64,000 bases of DNA from Balanoglossus misakiensis (taxonomy: Eukaryota; Hemichordata), in NCBI GenBank assembly GCA_040954595.2, contig CM082597.2:5518001-5582000 (forward strand). Direction: 5' to 3'. The notes under the pieces were generated by a model, which was given only the letters and a program-made list of their open reading frames with translations, was not told where the DNA came from and made no database searches. This document shows, one piece after another, positions 36,908 through 48,216 of this stretch. Made by a program: the position numbers and the translations under genes. Numbering within the stretch: the stretch's first letter is position 1; each line of letters opens with the position of its first letter.

Positions 36908-38799
36908 TGTGACAAGACAAGAGAGAACCATTTCCCTAACCAAGTTTGTAGGAATGGCCTTATACTCAAAATACATACGGCACCTTTGAAAATCAACATT
37001 ATGTCAATTTCACCCAAACTCAATTCCACGAAAATGAGCACCACTTTCTTTGGAAATCATGAAGCGGAATGAACGATAGCGAACGAAATTTGTTATTGGA
37101 AAAAACGCCGCCAACATATCTATATGAGTAAAGGGTTATATTTTATTTTACAATAATAAGCACAAAACTGCATATCTGCAAATATTTCAGACTATTTTTA
37201 ATTCAATTTCGGTGACTTCACTTGGATAAAGTTCATTTCGAAAATTAAATTGAGACATGTGTTAGGCGAATATCTCTTCAAAAATTAGATTTCGGTGACT
37301 TGGTTAGAGTGTTATTAGAAACATTACATTTGTCCCCAGGGTGGAGTATCGACTTTTGAGTTTTAACTGTCAACATTCATGAAATCGAGTACCTCTGTAA
37401 CTTCAACAACACATTCAACGTGTACGCCACGGTCACAATCGCTCAGGGTTTACTGAGATCGACCTACTTCTATATTTGGAATCGCATCTCTGACTGGAGT
37501 TGAGATGTTGGAATATGCAGTTGAAAGTATATCGGTACTTTGAGAACAAGAGGTCGGTCTTTGTGATCTGGATTTGATTTATCGATAAGGAGCAAATATA
37601 ATAGAGACATCGTGATTGACAAAATAAAACCGAACCTCAATCAATCACACAATCAAGCGTGGCTGTCACGTGACGCGGAAGTAATCACGCTGACAGAGCA
37701 ATTCAAAGACGTTTATCCAGGTGGCCAATTACCACTATACCGTGAACGCGCAGCGTCTCTTTTCCAGAATGATGGTTGTATATACATGCATGTCAGTGTA
37801 ACCATGGCATATTATATTTGAATATATTCTTAACCCACTGCACGTTGGTGGTCTCACATGCCATAAATTTCCACAGCCGCTGTGTGTAATTAATAATTAT
37901 TCAAATAGCATGTAAAACGGAGGGATGCTGATGATTCACGCCTGTCACGCGGCGCACCCTGGGAGACAGTTTATGATTTTACGCACCTATTGCAAGAATA
38001 CATAGATACCTCCAACAGAGACGTGTACAGCAATAAACCAATTAGAGACAACTTTTGCGAGATTTTGCTGGTCAAGTTGTTGAGTTGTGTACGTCGAGCA
38101 ACTCTGCTTGTACACAGTATGCAAATCCAGACGTTCAAAGCGAAAGTTCATTATTGGAACCTCAATTTGCATACTTATTTGTAACAAGAACTAATCAAAA
38201 ACTTGACAGTTGTCCTGTGCCACCGTATCCTTAGAATTTCGATTTGCATTTTGATTGATAACAAAAGTACTTGAATTTTGAGACTTAAAATATAATTCGG
38301 TGCGGTGGAGTGGAATATGGTAACAAAAATCTCACATAGATATAACTTAGTTTGCCTATTATTTGAAATCTATACTCCGATCCGAATCATCCCGTGATCG
38401 CGAAATTTTAATTTTAACCCATCTTTTTCGTCTCCTAGGCTTCTCGGTGTCACGTACACACGATATCGTATCCCTTTAATGCTGTCCATGTTGTCTGGCT
38501 TCCATAAATATCCTCGTACGAGTTCATTTACTGCAAAGATTTGCCCTTGCATCAGTACATGGTGGTCATTGCGAACAGCGCCCTCAAACACGCACATTTA
38601 AAAAAACGTTGTATTACTTGCTCGGTCCAACAGACCCACAATGTAGCGACACTGCGATGAGCCGATACCAACGAATGAATACTTTCGGGAGAAATTTAAA
38701 CATCATTTACATGAAAGGGTTTTCATTATGTAGTCTTATATCGCGATGACATTATTGTGTGTGTACGCTAGCGAGCGAACCGTGAGAGAGTGGTCCAAC

Positions 38800-39012
38800 A
38801 GCATCACCGTGACCTTTGACACAACAAGATGGCGATGTGCAGGCGATAATAATAAAGCGCTCTTCCGGGTTCGACTTGAATTGTTGTGTCGGTTGTTGTC
38901 GAATGACCACCGTGTTTACTACATAGCAGTAGCAGCAAAGGCATTGTCATTTGGCGTTCATTATCATCTCGTGTTTCATGACACGCGTCATGTTTGTCAC
39001 GTGGAAAGAAGG
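38800..39012 (+). promoter_or_regulatory. Promoter and non-coding first exon of the 999-codon gene
   Basis: CAAGATGGCG at 38824-38833 matches a YY1 / TISU-type site, and CTTCCGG at about 38863 is an ETS site. Both are typical of TATA-less housekeeping promoters. The exon ends at 39012 in a consensus GTAAGT donor. The matching acceptor is TTTGCAG at 39942-39948. A 150-codon frame through this exon crosses the donor and is not considered coding. Confidence 0.5.
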
Positions 39013-39237
39013 GTAAGTTCAATGTTGATGTTTACGTCAATCATTCCACATGCAGACAATAAGTTGGGTCAGTGGCTTGATCGTGCAACACCGGTATCCA
39101 TGCTCGATGAAATTCCCATTCTCTTATGGGTATTACATCAGGCATCAGAGCTGGATTGCTGTAAAATTATGCCTGGAGTATTTGTACGACGTGATTAACA
39201 CACATACACAAGCGACAGATATACTGCCACTCGACCA

Positions 39238-39456
39238 GGACTTAGCCTGTACCATTCTCTGGCGGCGCGGGTTGAGATCAGGGTTAGGGTTACGACTTAA
39301 TTTAAATCACTTTAAATGACTATATTTAAAAACACAACGTTGAATTTGTTACGAAACGAAATTACTTTAGTCAGTCTAAATACAGTCATAACCCTAACCC
39401 TGACACTAACCCCAACCCCAATGCTGACCCTCGCCGCCAGAGAATGGTACAGTCCA
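39238..39456. mobile_element. Inverted-repeat MITE with telomere-like arms
   Basis: The outer arms are TGTACCATTCTCTGGCGGCG (39248-39267) and its exact complement at 39432-39451. The inner arms contain CAGGGTTAGGGTTA on the left and TAACCCTAACCCTG on the right. Flanking GGACT and AGTCC extend the symmetry. The total is about 215 bp with no coding capacity. It sits in the 5'-UTR intron (39013-39948) of the 999-codon gene. No target duplication was identified. Confidence 0.75.
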
Positions 39457-40114
39457 AGTTGCGTACGCGTGGCAGTACAATTGACATGATCCCGGATGCC
39501 TGTTGTAGTAAACTGCATGGTTGTGTAAATACAATGGTGCCAATGCACGGCACTGCCATCCACTTTTCGAAAGGTCAATGTGAAAATGCCGTCAACCTAA
39601 AACAAGATCACCCAGGGAAACCAGTGTCAGTGAATTGGGGAAATATAAAAGGGACAAAGTCTCTCTCTCTCGCTGCCCTTTTTCTATTAAATTTGTTTGA
39701 TACAAGACACTGTTTATGTTATTCTACACGTGAATATATATGGTGAATAAACATTCGACCACAAACAACTTTCATACAATTTGTAGGATATTAGAGAAAA
39801 AATCCTGCCAAAATGAATAAACGATTAAGACCGATTATTCATTTTGGCAAGTTTTTCACTCTGAGTCGTTTCAGGAATTTCTTAATGGTCCCTGTGTGAC
39901 CCCAATATTATATAATTTCATAAGTTTCTTTTTTGTTTGTGTTTGCAGACGGTGATTGCTGTATGATATGAACACTGTGAATAACAACATATACAAAAGT
40001 TGTTGACAATTAATAGTGACAGCAGCAGAAGCAATACTTTCATGTTATGGAACAAGGCAGCAGTGGTCACTGTGTTTAAACTGAACGTTCTATTGCAGAA
40101 TGAATTGATAGACG

Positions 40115-43114
40115 ATGGATACGATTTATAGAGAAGTATTACAACAATTACCAGGTACATCTGTTGAAAAGATTCCCCATAGCATGGCTACATCAAGCAA
40201 GAGCAACGTGTCTGGTGGTGAGGAGGCAACAAAACCCCAGACATGGAATCGACTCAAACCGCGTCGTCAGTGGAAAGCAAAGAGAAAATCTGAGCAGCCC
40301 TCAGTGGACCGGATACTAGGAAACTTCCGGACTATTTTACCAAGACAGGCGTGTGTGGTTTTAGGAGAGCCAGCGGTTACCAGGACGAAACGAGATGTAC
40401 CACCGTACTTGCAGAGACCAAACAAGAGACAGGCGCTGTGTGGTACCACTACTACTGAACATTTGAACACTCAGGGCAGTACAGTTACATGTACAACACA
40501 GGCTTTGCCACATGTACAAGACAATCAGGGTAGTGAGAAAAGTGTGCAAAATAGTGCTGTGTCTCTAATGCCAACAAGCTACGCGCCAAGCCAAGGACAA
40601 GCAGGGGATGTTTCACTTGTTTCGTCAGCACAGTCGCCAGTACAACTACTGTTCTCCACACCACAGCAATATATAACACAATCTGTGCCTGCCTCTCCAT
40701 CTGTGACTGTGTATTGCAATCCGGCAGTGAACACGACAGTTGTACCTCAACCTGTACAAGTGCTGCAATATATCAAGGGAGACGGCAATATTCAGGTTCC
40801 AGCGCAGATGCCGGCTGTAGCAGAACCAAGGCCAATCCAAAGCATAAGTGTTTCACATTCATCTCCTGTACATGTGCAACATATTGCCGCAAATCAACAA
40901 GTCCTGTGTGCATATCCAAGGATTGAAGCATGTAACACTACACAAACCCACACAGTGGCAAGTACCGGCACATCCATGTACAAATCTACAATAGCTGTTA
41001 AAGGTACACCGACTATCACTGCGCAGCCTGATTCAATAGTCAACTCTACTGCCAAGTTGAGCCAGCCTGGTGTAATAGCAGGGAATGCAACATCCCTACA
41101 TCCCCCAAGTCTGAGTGTGACAACAGCTACCTGTACGTCTACAACATCTGCAGGAATTGCACCAACATATTCTACCAGCATTCTACCTCATTCTTCTTTA
41201 TCTATGTGGAATATACCCACTACTGCAACAGGTGTGGCAAGAGTACCAAATTCTAGTATGTACATGAAAAATGGAACATCCCTACATCCCCTAAGTCTGA
41301 GTGTGACAACAGCTACCTGTATGTCTATATCATCTGCAGGAATTACACCAACGTATTCTACCAGCATACTAAATAAAGTTGTCTCTCCGACTGCTTCCAT
41401 ACTGACCACACCACCCCATTCTTCTTCATCTATGTGGAATATACCCACTACTGCAACAGGTGTGGCAAGAGCACCAAATTCTAGTATGCACATGAAAAAT
41501 ACTCCTGCTGTTACCAAATCTATATTAAGTACGTCCACGTCAAAGGTTCCAAACTGGATAAAATTAGCTAGTGCCAATGTAACTAGTCACAAATCTGCAG
41601 TGGCAATACTTCAAAATTCTGATCAGACGGCAAGGAACACTGAACCTTCTGTGACAACATCAGGAAATGTAAGTACAGGAACATTATCAACAACTACATC
41701 TGCAGTGCCAATATTTAGAAATTCAGATCAGACGGCAAGGAATGCTAAACCTTCTGTGACAACATCAGGAAATGGAAGTACAGGAACATTATCAAACAAG
41801 CCTCCCAGTACTAGTGCCTGCACTGGTGTGTGTGTCTCTGGCACAGTTATCGCCCACCAATCTCAGCTGCTCGAAAATTTCATGGGAAAGGGTCCACAGG
41901 TTTTGGAAGTTCTCAAGAGAATCGGACCTTTAGATCCACCAATTACAGAGTTGCCTTGTACAAGTGCCTGCACTGGTGTGTGTGATTCTGGCACAGTTAT
42001 CGCCCACCAATCTCAGCTGCTTGACAATTTCATGGGAAAGTGTCCACAGGTTTTGGAAGTTCTCAAGGGAATCGGACCTCTAGATCCACCAACTACAGAG
42101 TTGCCTTGTACAACCAACGTCAGCAAGCACTGTGCAGTAGGGAAAACCACTTTGAAGGATATACTCCGGATACCGAAAGCCAAGCCCATTAACAGGAAAA
42201 AAACTAGATCCACCGGCCGTCCTGTCAAGGTGCTTCCCAAACCTCCTGTTATTTTACCTCAGCGGCAACAGTCACAATTCCAACCCACACAGGTGTTGGG
42301 GAATACGTGCACCACCAATGTGCTGCCAAGTGTAGGAATGTCCGGGATTGGGCGCCGTTCTACATATATGAACGCAGCATCAAGTAACTATGCTGCATTC
42401 ACTACTGCTCAGAATGTGGTTCCAGCACCAGGAATTCAAGGAACTCAAAATCTTCGAAATCAGACACTAGTTCCACCCATAACTCGTCGATTCCAAACAC
42501 CTCGTGTTCCCCAAACCACTGTCATCAACACACCCCATATTCCAAGTAATACTGGGCAACGTTTTGTAATGCCCAATCCCATGAACCCAGCCCCTGTCAC
42601 TGTGCCAATAAGTCAAGTCTCGGCAGTACAACAGCAGCAGATAGTACACACAAGCCAGCCATTTTCGCAACAATCCAGTGTTTCTAATAGAGCCACGATT
42701 TTAAATAACCCGAGAATTCCAAATGCTAGCCATCCATCACCCTCAGATGGCACACACACTTCGACGCAAGCTGCAGAGCCGTCAGGAGAGAAAACATCAT
42801 TTGCAGAGACAACACCAACAAGCCTTTCTGACATTAAAGTTGAAAATAAACTCAAAACAGAGCCAAGTGACGACGATAGCTCCTCCATACATCCCTCACA
42901 CAGCCGTGGTGCGGACACAACTGGCGAGAAATGGGTTGTTGTAAACATCAATGGGGAAAATGTTCTCAGAAGGGAGCTGGACACCGCAGGCGAGATTATA
43001 CCTGTTTTGAAATCGGAAAAAGTACAAGGGGAATCAGAGGAGCATATTGTGACACTTAAAACTGAGCCGATCACACCGGTTGAGTTGGTCAATATAAAAA
43101 TTGAACCTGAATAA
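40115..43114 (+). CDS. 999-residue Ser/Thr/Pro-rich probable nuclear protein, single coding exon
   Basis: The ATG at 40115 has A at -3 and G at +4. It lies 166 nt after a strong acceptor, so the 5' UTR is split. No catalytic domain is recognised. Residues about 47-58 (LKPRRQWKAKRK) and a later INRKKTRSTGRPVK are basic and suit nuclear localisation or nucleic-acid contact. The middle is Ser/Thr/Pro/Gln-rich and contains three internal duplications. These are SLHPxSLSVTTATC...MWNIPTTATGVAR (about 324 and 386), NSDQTARN (about 501 and 535), and SACTGVCxSGTVIAHQSQLL (about 567 and 617). The last ~90 residues hold five Psi-K-x-E sumoylation motifs (IKVE, LKTE, LKSE, LKTE, IKIE), one followed by PSDDDSSS. 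The length and lack of coding introns resemble a lineage-specific transcriptional or chromatin co-factor, but this is inference. Function is not assigned. Confidence 0.8.
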   Translation: MDTIYREVLQQLPGTSVEKIPHSMATSSKSNVSGGEEATKPQTWNRLKPRRQWKAKRKSEQPSVDRILGNFRTILPRQACVVLGEPAVTRTKRDVPPYLQRPNKRQALCGTTTTEHLNTQGSTVTCTTQALPHVQDNQGSEKSVQNSAVSLMPTSYAPSQGQAGDVSLVSSAQSPVQLLFSTPQQYITQSVPASPSVTVYCNPAVNTTVVPQPVQVLQYIKGDGNIQVPAQMPAVAEPRPIQSISVSHSSPVHVQHIAANQQVLCAYPRIEACNTTQTHTVASTGTSMYKSTIAVKGTPTITAQPDSIVNSTAKLSQPGVIAGNATSLHPPSLSVTTATCTSTTSAGIAPTYSTSILPHSSLSMWNIPTTATGVARVPNSSMYMKNGTSLHPLSLSVTTATCMSISSAGITPTYSTSILNKVVSPTASILTTPPHSSSSMWNIPTTATGVARAPNSSMHMKNTPAVTKSILSTSTSKVPNWIKLASANVTSHKSAVAILQNSDQTARNTEPSVTTSGNVSTGTLSTTTSAVPIFRNSDQTARNAKPSVTTSGNGSTGTLSNKPPSTSACTGVCVSGTVIAHQSQLLENFMGKGPQVLEVLKRIGPLDPPITELPCTSACTGVCDSGTVIAHQSQLLDNFMGKCPQVLEVLKGIGPLDPPTTELPCTTNVSKHCAVGKTTLKDILRIPKAKPINRKKTRSTGRPVKVLPKPPVILPQRQQSQFQPTQVLGNTCTTNVLPSVGMSGIGRRSTYMNAASSNYAAFTTAQNVVPAPGIQGTQNLRNQTLVPPITRRFQTPRVPQTTVINTPHIPSNTGQRFVMPNPMNPAPVTVPISQVSAVQQQQIVHTSQPFSQQSSVSNRATILNNPRIPNASHPSPSDGTHTSTQAAEPSGEKTSFAETTPTSLSDIKVENKLKTEPSDDDSSSIHPSHSRGADTTGEKWVVVNINGENVLRRELDTAGEIIPVLKSEKVQGESEEHIVTLKTEPITPVELVNIKIEPE

Positions 43115-43115
43115 A
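43110..43115 (+). promoter_or_regulatory. AATAAA overlapping the stop codon
   Basis: The TAA stop at 43112-43114 lies inside AATAAA. Use of this poly(A) signal would give an extremely short 3' UTR. No other clear AATAAA was seen in the next several hundred bases. Confidence 0.5.
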
Positions 43116-44159
43116 CTGGTGCAATTTACACTGCAGATAGATAGATAGATATTTTTTTCACCAGAAAGATGCATTTGACATAACTGGTGCGGTCCAGGGA
43201 AATAGTTCTTGTGGAACTAGTCGTTTAAACCTTAGTTAATAACATTATTTTGTATATTCTAGAAGCAAATACGACACATTTGTGCATCCTAAATTTATCA
43301 CAAAAATGTCATGACCTAGTAGAGAAGAAATCAATGTTTTGGGTTCATATTTTTTTGCTATATGAACAACAAGAGCTGCTTAAAAATTGATCCCGAAGTA
43401 AAAACCCGATCACATGCAGTCATCCTGAATTTGACATATCTAGTGTATTCCAACTTCCTAGCACAAATGATGAGAGTCCTAATATATTGTAATATATTTT
43501 AATTGATATGTTTAATTTTGGTACCAAGTTATATTAAATGATACATAACTGTATGACCTTTGTGCCGTACAATTTTTTTTTCACGGGTGATGCGCTGTGA
43601 TTATCTCAGAGGTCATGAAGTTCTTTAAATATTACATATGTTCCTTTGAATTGGACGAATATTCAGGTTTCGATCGAGGCGACTTGATTTTCAGTAAGCT
43701 GACAGTGATGCGGCAGTGATCGATGACGCAACCTGCAGGTGGTCCTTCATTCGCCAAGTTACCCAACGTTTGTTTTATGCCAAGGGGGTCATGTTGGGCC
43801 AGTTCATCAGTAGGAAGTTTGGCTCATAGGTCGCGAGATCGCATCGCCAGTATTCGAGAACACTGGAGAAACCGAGATATTTTGTAAATGTTGGGGTTCC
43901 CAAATAACTAATATTTTTTCATTAATCTGACAATAGAGGGAATGGATACTAAGAAGCCTTGCCAAAATGTTGAATAATCACAACTTTTCGCGATTGTAAT
44001 GCTTTGCTCTAGAGTTACTAACAAAATAGAGACCACACAATTCCAGTTTACTTTTCACAGCGAGGTAATATCCAACCTGCCACAGGGACTTTATAATAAT
44101 ATTCAAGTGGGCAGCCATGACCAACGCGCATGGGCAGTGGTACACTGGTGTTTACCTAA
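43116..44159. other. Spacer between the 999-codon gene and the P450 duplication
   Basis: AT-rich DNA with a short GATA run near 43137. No gene or repeat can be supported. It includes any 3' UTR of the upstream gene. Confidence 0.45.
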
Positions 44160-44589
44160 TAACGCCAGGTATATCATGACAGAAAATCAATCGACCATCG
44201 TGATCTGTAGCCTACCTGTAGGTATCGTTGAAATAAATTTGTTGGCAAACAACATTGTTTAGCTCTAGGGTAGTGTAACCCTATTCAACTTTGTTAACCT
44301 TACACCTCGACCTTTGAGAGAGTTCAGATGGCACAATAGGAGTTATATTGATAAGGTCCAATTGCTATCCAGCACAAATATTTTAAGTTCTCCCTCTGAC
44401 ATTCTCGAGTCCCCTCCCATCTACCACCCCCATAATTTTGTCTGATCATATATTTCTCATACCCATACCTGTCCTGTGGACTCAGCCTTATGACCAACAA
44501 AATGCCACTACGATGACTTCTATATGACCCTTTCATCCTGGCAAGGTCGTACGTAATATTGTATATGATGTCATACCAACGAAACACCT

Positions 44590-44712
44590 GGATGTGAGGT
44601 CGTCCAGGGGTCTAAAAAGTGGTCTCTTGTGGCTGTAAATCTTCGCTTGCATACTGTACAGATTGGCCGTTTTAAGTCACGTGTTTGCTTCAATAGCGAA
44701 GAAGCTGAAAAC
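44590..44712 (+). promoter_or_regulatory. Proximal promoter of CYP2-like a
   Basis: GAGGTCGTCCAGGGGTCTAA followed by AAAGTGGTCTCTTGTGG is conserved in CYP2-like b; TCTAAAAAG may act as a weak TATA. A CACGTG E-box at 44678-44683 lies 35 bp before the ATG, exactly as in the b copy. Confidence 0.45.
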
Positions 44713-46899
44713 ATGGCGTTTACAGACAGCTGGACAAATCTCCTCCTCGTACTGGCAGTGACAGTCTTGTTCACAGTTTGGTTCCGAAGCCGACGCGGTA
44801 ACCTACCACCTGGTCCATGGGGATTGCCTATCATTGGGTGTTTATTCCGTCTCGGTGAAAGACCTTACAGAACGTTCAACGATTGGGCCACAATCTATGG
44901 CGACGTGTTCAGCGTACGGCTGGGAACGGAACTGGTAGTGGTACTCAACAGCCACCAAGCTATCAAGGATGCCTTTGTCAGGCGGGCGTCCCAGTTCGCA
45001 TCAAAACCCACTGGTGGAAGCATGGCGCGAATGTTTGGTAATAAAGGTTCGTTAAGTCATTTGTTTTATTTTATCATGAAATATGTATCTGATGGGCTGT
45101 TTTGCTGTGGTCAGTGAAGCAATCTCGCGCATTGAAAGTCTTGGCACGATTGGATTGTGACAGTGATTAACCGAACAATGACCAGCGCACATCGTTGTTC
45201 TTGTAAATTGTAACTAACAAAATGACACTGTGTAAAATATTTCACATGCACAACATAAGTAGCGTAGAAGTACTGTGAACTGCATGTAAACTAAAACATT
45301 CAATCTCTGAGATTTTAAACGTTTGAGGTCCAGACATGGCCCTAGACTGTCTATCAGAGAATGGTGACGTCATTACTGCATGGTCTCGATGCAGTGCCCT
45401 TACTAAGCATTTCACATTTCAGTGATTTGTGTACATATGTGCATGTGTGTACACGTAGAAAATGCTATACACTGATAGGGATAATATCGTTATGTTTCCT
45501 ACGTTCATATAGGTATATCTCTCTCATCCTGGCCTACCTGGCCACATCTAAGAAAACGCACCATCAATATCTTGCAGAGTCTTGGGATGGCAAGACAGTC
45601 AACAGAACAACGGATTCAAGAAGAAAGTGATAATCTCGTCGCCACCCTCCGAGAATTGGATGGAAAGCCGACATATTTGAGAAGACTCCTCACGAATGCT
45701 GTGTCCAACGTCATATGCAGCATGCTTTTCGGGAAGAGATTCGAGTACGACGATGAAGATTTTGGCGAATTGCTACGGACAACCCGTCAAGTGACAGAAG
45801 ATGGGCAAGCATCGCAGTTGTTCAATTTCATTCCATTCTTGTGGAACTTGCCGATACCATATAAACATAAACTCCGTGTGAGTTATCACAAGGTTGTGGG
45901 CTTCATGCAAAGGGAAATTGACAGGCACCAACAGCCAAGTCAACACGATCAGACCGCTGCTTCTTTCATCGATGCTTTCATATCACTTGATGAGAACGCC
46001 CAGAAAGATGACGCAGCAGACACCGGTTCCCAAACCTCGACTAGTTTGGCTGAACATCTGCCAGACACCCTAACTCAACTCTTCGGCGCCGCATCTGACT
46101 CCACAGCATGCGCACTGTTGTGGGCTCTACTCCACTTGACTCTGGATCAAGATATCCAAGAGACGTGCTTCAGAGAAATCGAAAACACCATCGGCCTAGA
46201 AAGATCCCCATCCTTCGCAGACAAGGCTAAGCTCCCGTACCTAGAGGCTGTCATATTGGAAGCTCAGAGAAAGGGGTCCGTGTTCCCAATGTCCTTACCA
46301 CGTTTCATCGCTGAAGACACCCAGATGTATGGATACACCATTCCCAGGGGTACATTGGTCGTAGCCAATCTGTGGGCCGTACACATGAGTGAGCGCACCT
46401 GGGATCATCCAGATAGGTTTGACCCATCTCGGTTCCTGGATGAAACTGGGCAAATTGTGAACAGAGACAAAATAATTCCCTTTTCATTAGGTAAGTTAGC
46501 TTGCGGTAGGTATTACTTAATGAAAGGCATCGTGTTACATTGGCAGGCCTAATTAATGTTTTCTGTAAGACACCCTTTGGTAAACATCACAAATAGTGTC
46601 ATACAGGTTATTGACGGTATAAATTATAAAGGCGCCAGTTATCATTCCATACATAAAAACATAAGTCTTTTCAATATAATGTAAAATGTTACTTCTTTGC
46701 ATCAGGTTCCAGGGACTGTGTCGGTTCTGAATTAGCCAAGATGGACGTTTTCCTATTCCTGTCAAGACTGATTCAAGAATTCCATTTCAAGTTGCCTGAG
46801 GGTGGTGTGATCCCGTCTACTGAGGGGAAATCGGCACTTATAGTGGCACCAGACAACTTCGAAGTTATTGCTCAGAAACGCAGTACTCACAACAAATGA
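44713..46899 (+). CDS. Cytochrome P450, CYP2-clan-like (copy a)
   Basis: Exons 44713-45046, 45513-46490 and 46706-46899 join in phase 1 to give 501 residues, the normal microsomal P450 length. Residues 1-25 form an N-terminal ER membrane anchor, followed by the LPPGPWGLPIIG hinge. The C-helix WPHLR (121-125) contacts the heme propionate. The I-helix has AASDST (Asp307, Ser308) in place of the usual AGxDT/ET. The K-helix ExxR is EAQR (361-364), and FDPSRF is the PERF region. The heme loop FSLGSRDCVG places the axial Cys at 442. The last intron splits the Gly of FxxG, as in CYP2 genes. It is expected to oxidise lipophilic substrates with O2 and NADPH-P450 reductase; the substrate is unknown. 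It looks intact. The AATAAA seen after the b copy is changed to AATAGA here. Confidence 0.93.
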
Positions 46900-48059
46900 T
46901 ACCAGATTTGAATAGAAATCTCTCACGTATCAGAAACGTAATGACCCTAGCAGACAAATATACCCTCACTAGCGAGCTTGTAACTATGATTTGTCGACCT
47001 ATTTGATTCATTATTTTGTGTTTGTCTTTGCAAATGGCTATGTGATATGACAGTTTTTGGAATACTGATTTATTTCGATCGGTTTTATTAGTTTTTGTAT
47101 TATACATGAACTCATTGGTATGTTTTCGTGATTTGCACAATTTTCAAGTATTGATGGTATAATTTTTATGTAGTTATTTTACTTCTACCCATCATGACAG
47201 CATGTACATCTAATTGGGTATATATATGTAAAGAATTCACATAATCCTTACAACCACCAACTAGAATTTCGTACAGAAGTACAAATGCAATGTACTAATT
47301 CTCTTGAGAAAAATACCTGGTACAATTTTCGCTTAAGAAATACTGCATTTGGTGTAACAGAATAAGTGTGCTGTCCTTTGCTCAGTTAAACAGGCTTTAA
47401 ATTGCTTTCTGTAATTTACAGGCGATCCAAACAAGTTAACTTGGATCCCTAAATTTTGGTTTAGTGGTTAGTTTTAAATAAACATGTTACAATGATCTCA
47501 CTGACTTGCTTCCCTTTTGTGTCAGTTTAACGCCAGATATATATTGTTACAGAAAATCAATGGACCCTCGTAGTCTGTACGTGAAGGTATCGTTTAAATG
47601 AATGTGTATGCAAATAACAATGTTTAGCTCTTGAGCAGTATAGCCTATTCAACTGTATTAACCTTACACCTCGACCTTTGAGAGAGTTCAGTTGGCACAA
47701 TAAGTGTTTTATTGACAAGGTCCAAAGCACACATATTTTACGTTCTCCCTCATTCTCAAGTCTCCTCCCATCTACTACCCCCCCCCAATGTCTAATCATC
47801 TATTACTCCTTCCCATACCTATCCTGTGGACTCAGCCTTATAACCAAAAAATGCCACTTCAATGACTTCTATGTGACCCGTACATCGACTTCTACGTGAC
47901 CCTTTAATCCTGTCATTTTTATATGAGTTTACCGTTCTGAGTTTAAACTTTGGAACTATCTAGCATACTATTTAATCGATGCACTATAGCTATAAGAAAC
48001 CATTGAACTAAATTTTCGAATATTCTCAAACAGGGTGAAGGTCGTACGTAACATAGAAT

Positions 48060-48216
48060 TATGTATATGATGTCATACCAACAAAATACCAGGATGTGAG
48101 GTCGTCCAGGGGTCTAAAAAGTGGTCTCTTGTGGATGTAAATCTTCGCTTGCACGCTCTGTACAGATTGGACATTATAGATCACGTGTTTGCTTCAATAA
48201 CGAAGAAGCTGAAAAC
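48060..48216 (+). promoter_or_regulatory. Proximal promoter of CYP2-like b
   Basis: Near-identical to the a copy, including GGTCTAAAAAGTGGTCTCTT and a CACGTG E-box at 48182-48187, 35 bp before the ATG. Confidence 0.45.

Larger units (their letters stand above)
29496..38750. other. Intergenic stretch without a supported gene
   Basis: Only simple repeats stand out: TGGA repeats at 30143-30193, TCTG/TG at 34965-34999, and a 57-bp direct repeat at 36683 and 36852. Reading frames are all under 90 codons and show no family motif or exon-like borders. Confidence 0.5.
44160..47480. repeat. Tandem duplication unit 1 (CYP2-like a)
   Basis: Upstream, coding and downstream DNA align with 47528-51115. 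The shared blocks run from GACAGAAAATCAAT in the upstream region to AGTTTTAAAT(A/G)AAC after the gene. Exons are most alike; introns and flanks differ by indels. Confidence 0.8.

Noticed and set aside
38370-38597. 75-codon minus-strand frame that might be a divergent gene
   Set aside because: No family motif, no supported splice sites and no clear promoter of its own.
38746-39198. 150-codon plus-strand reading frame
   Set aside because: It runs through a promoter-like region and across a consensus donor at 39012; no protein features. Interpreted as 5' UTR exon plus intron.
39280-39410. Possible telomere or chromosome end
   Set aside because: Only a few TTAGGG-like units, arranged as inverted arms of a small element with normal genes on both sides.
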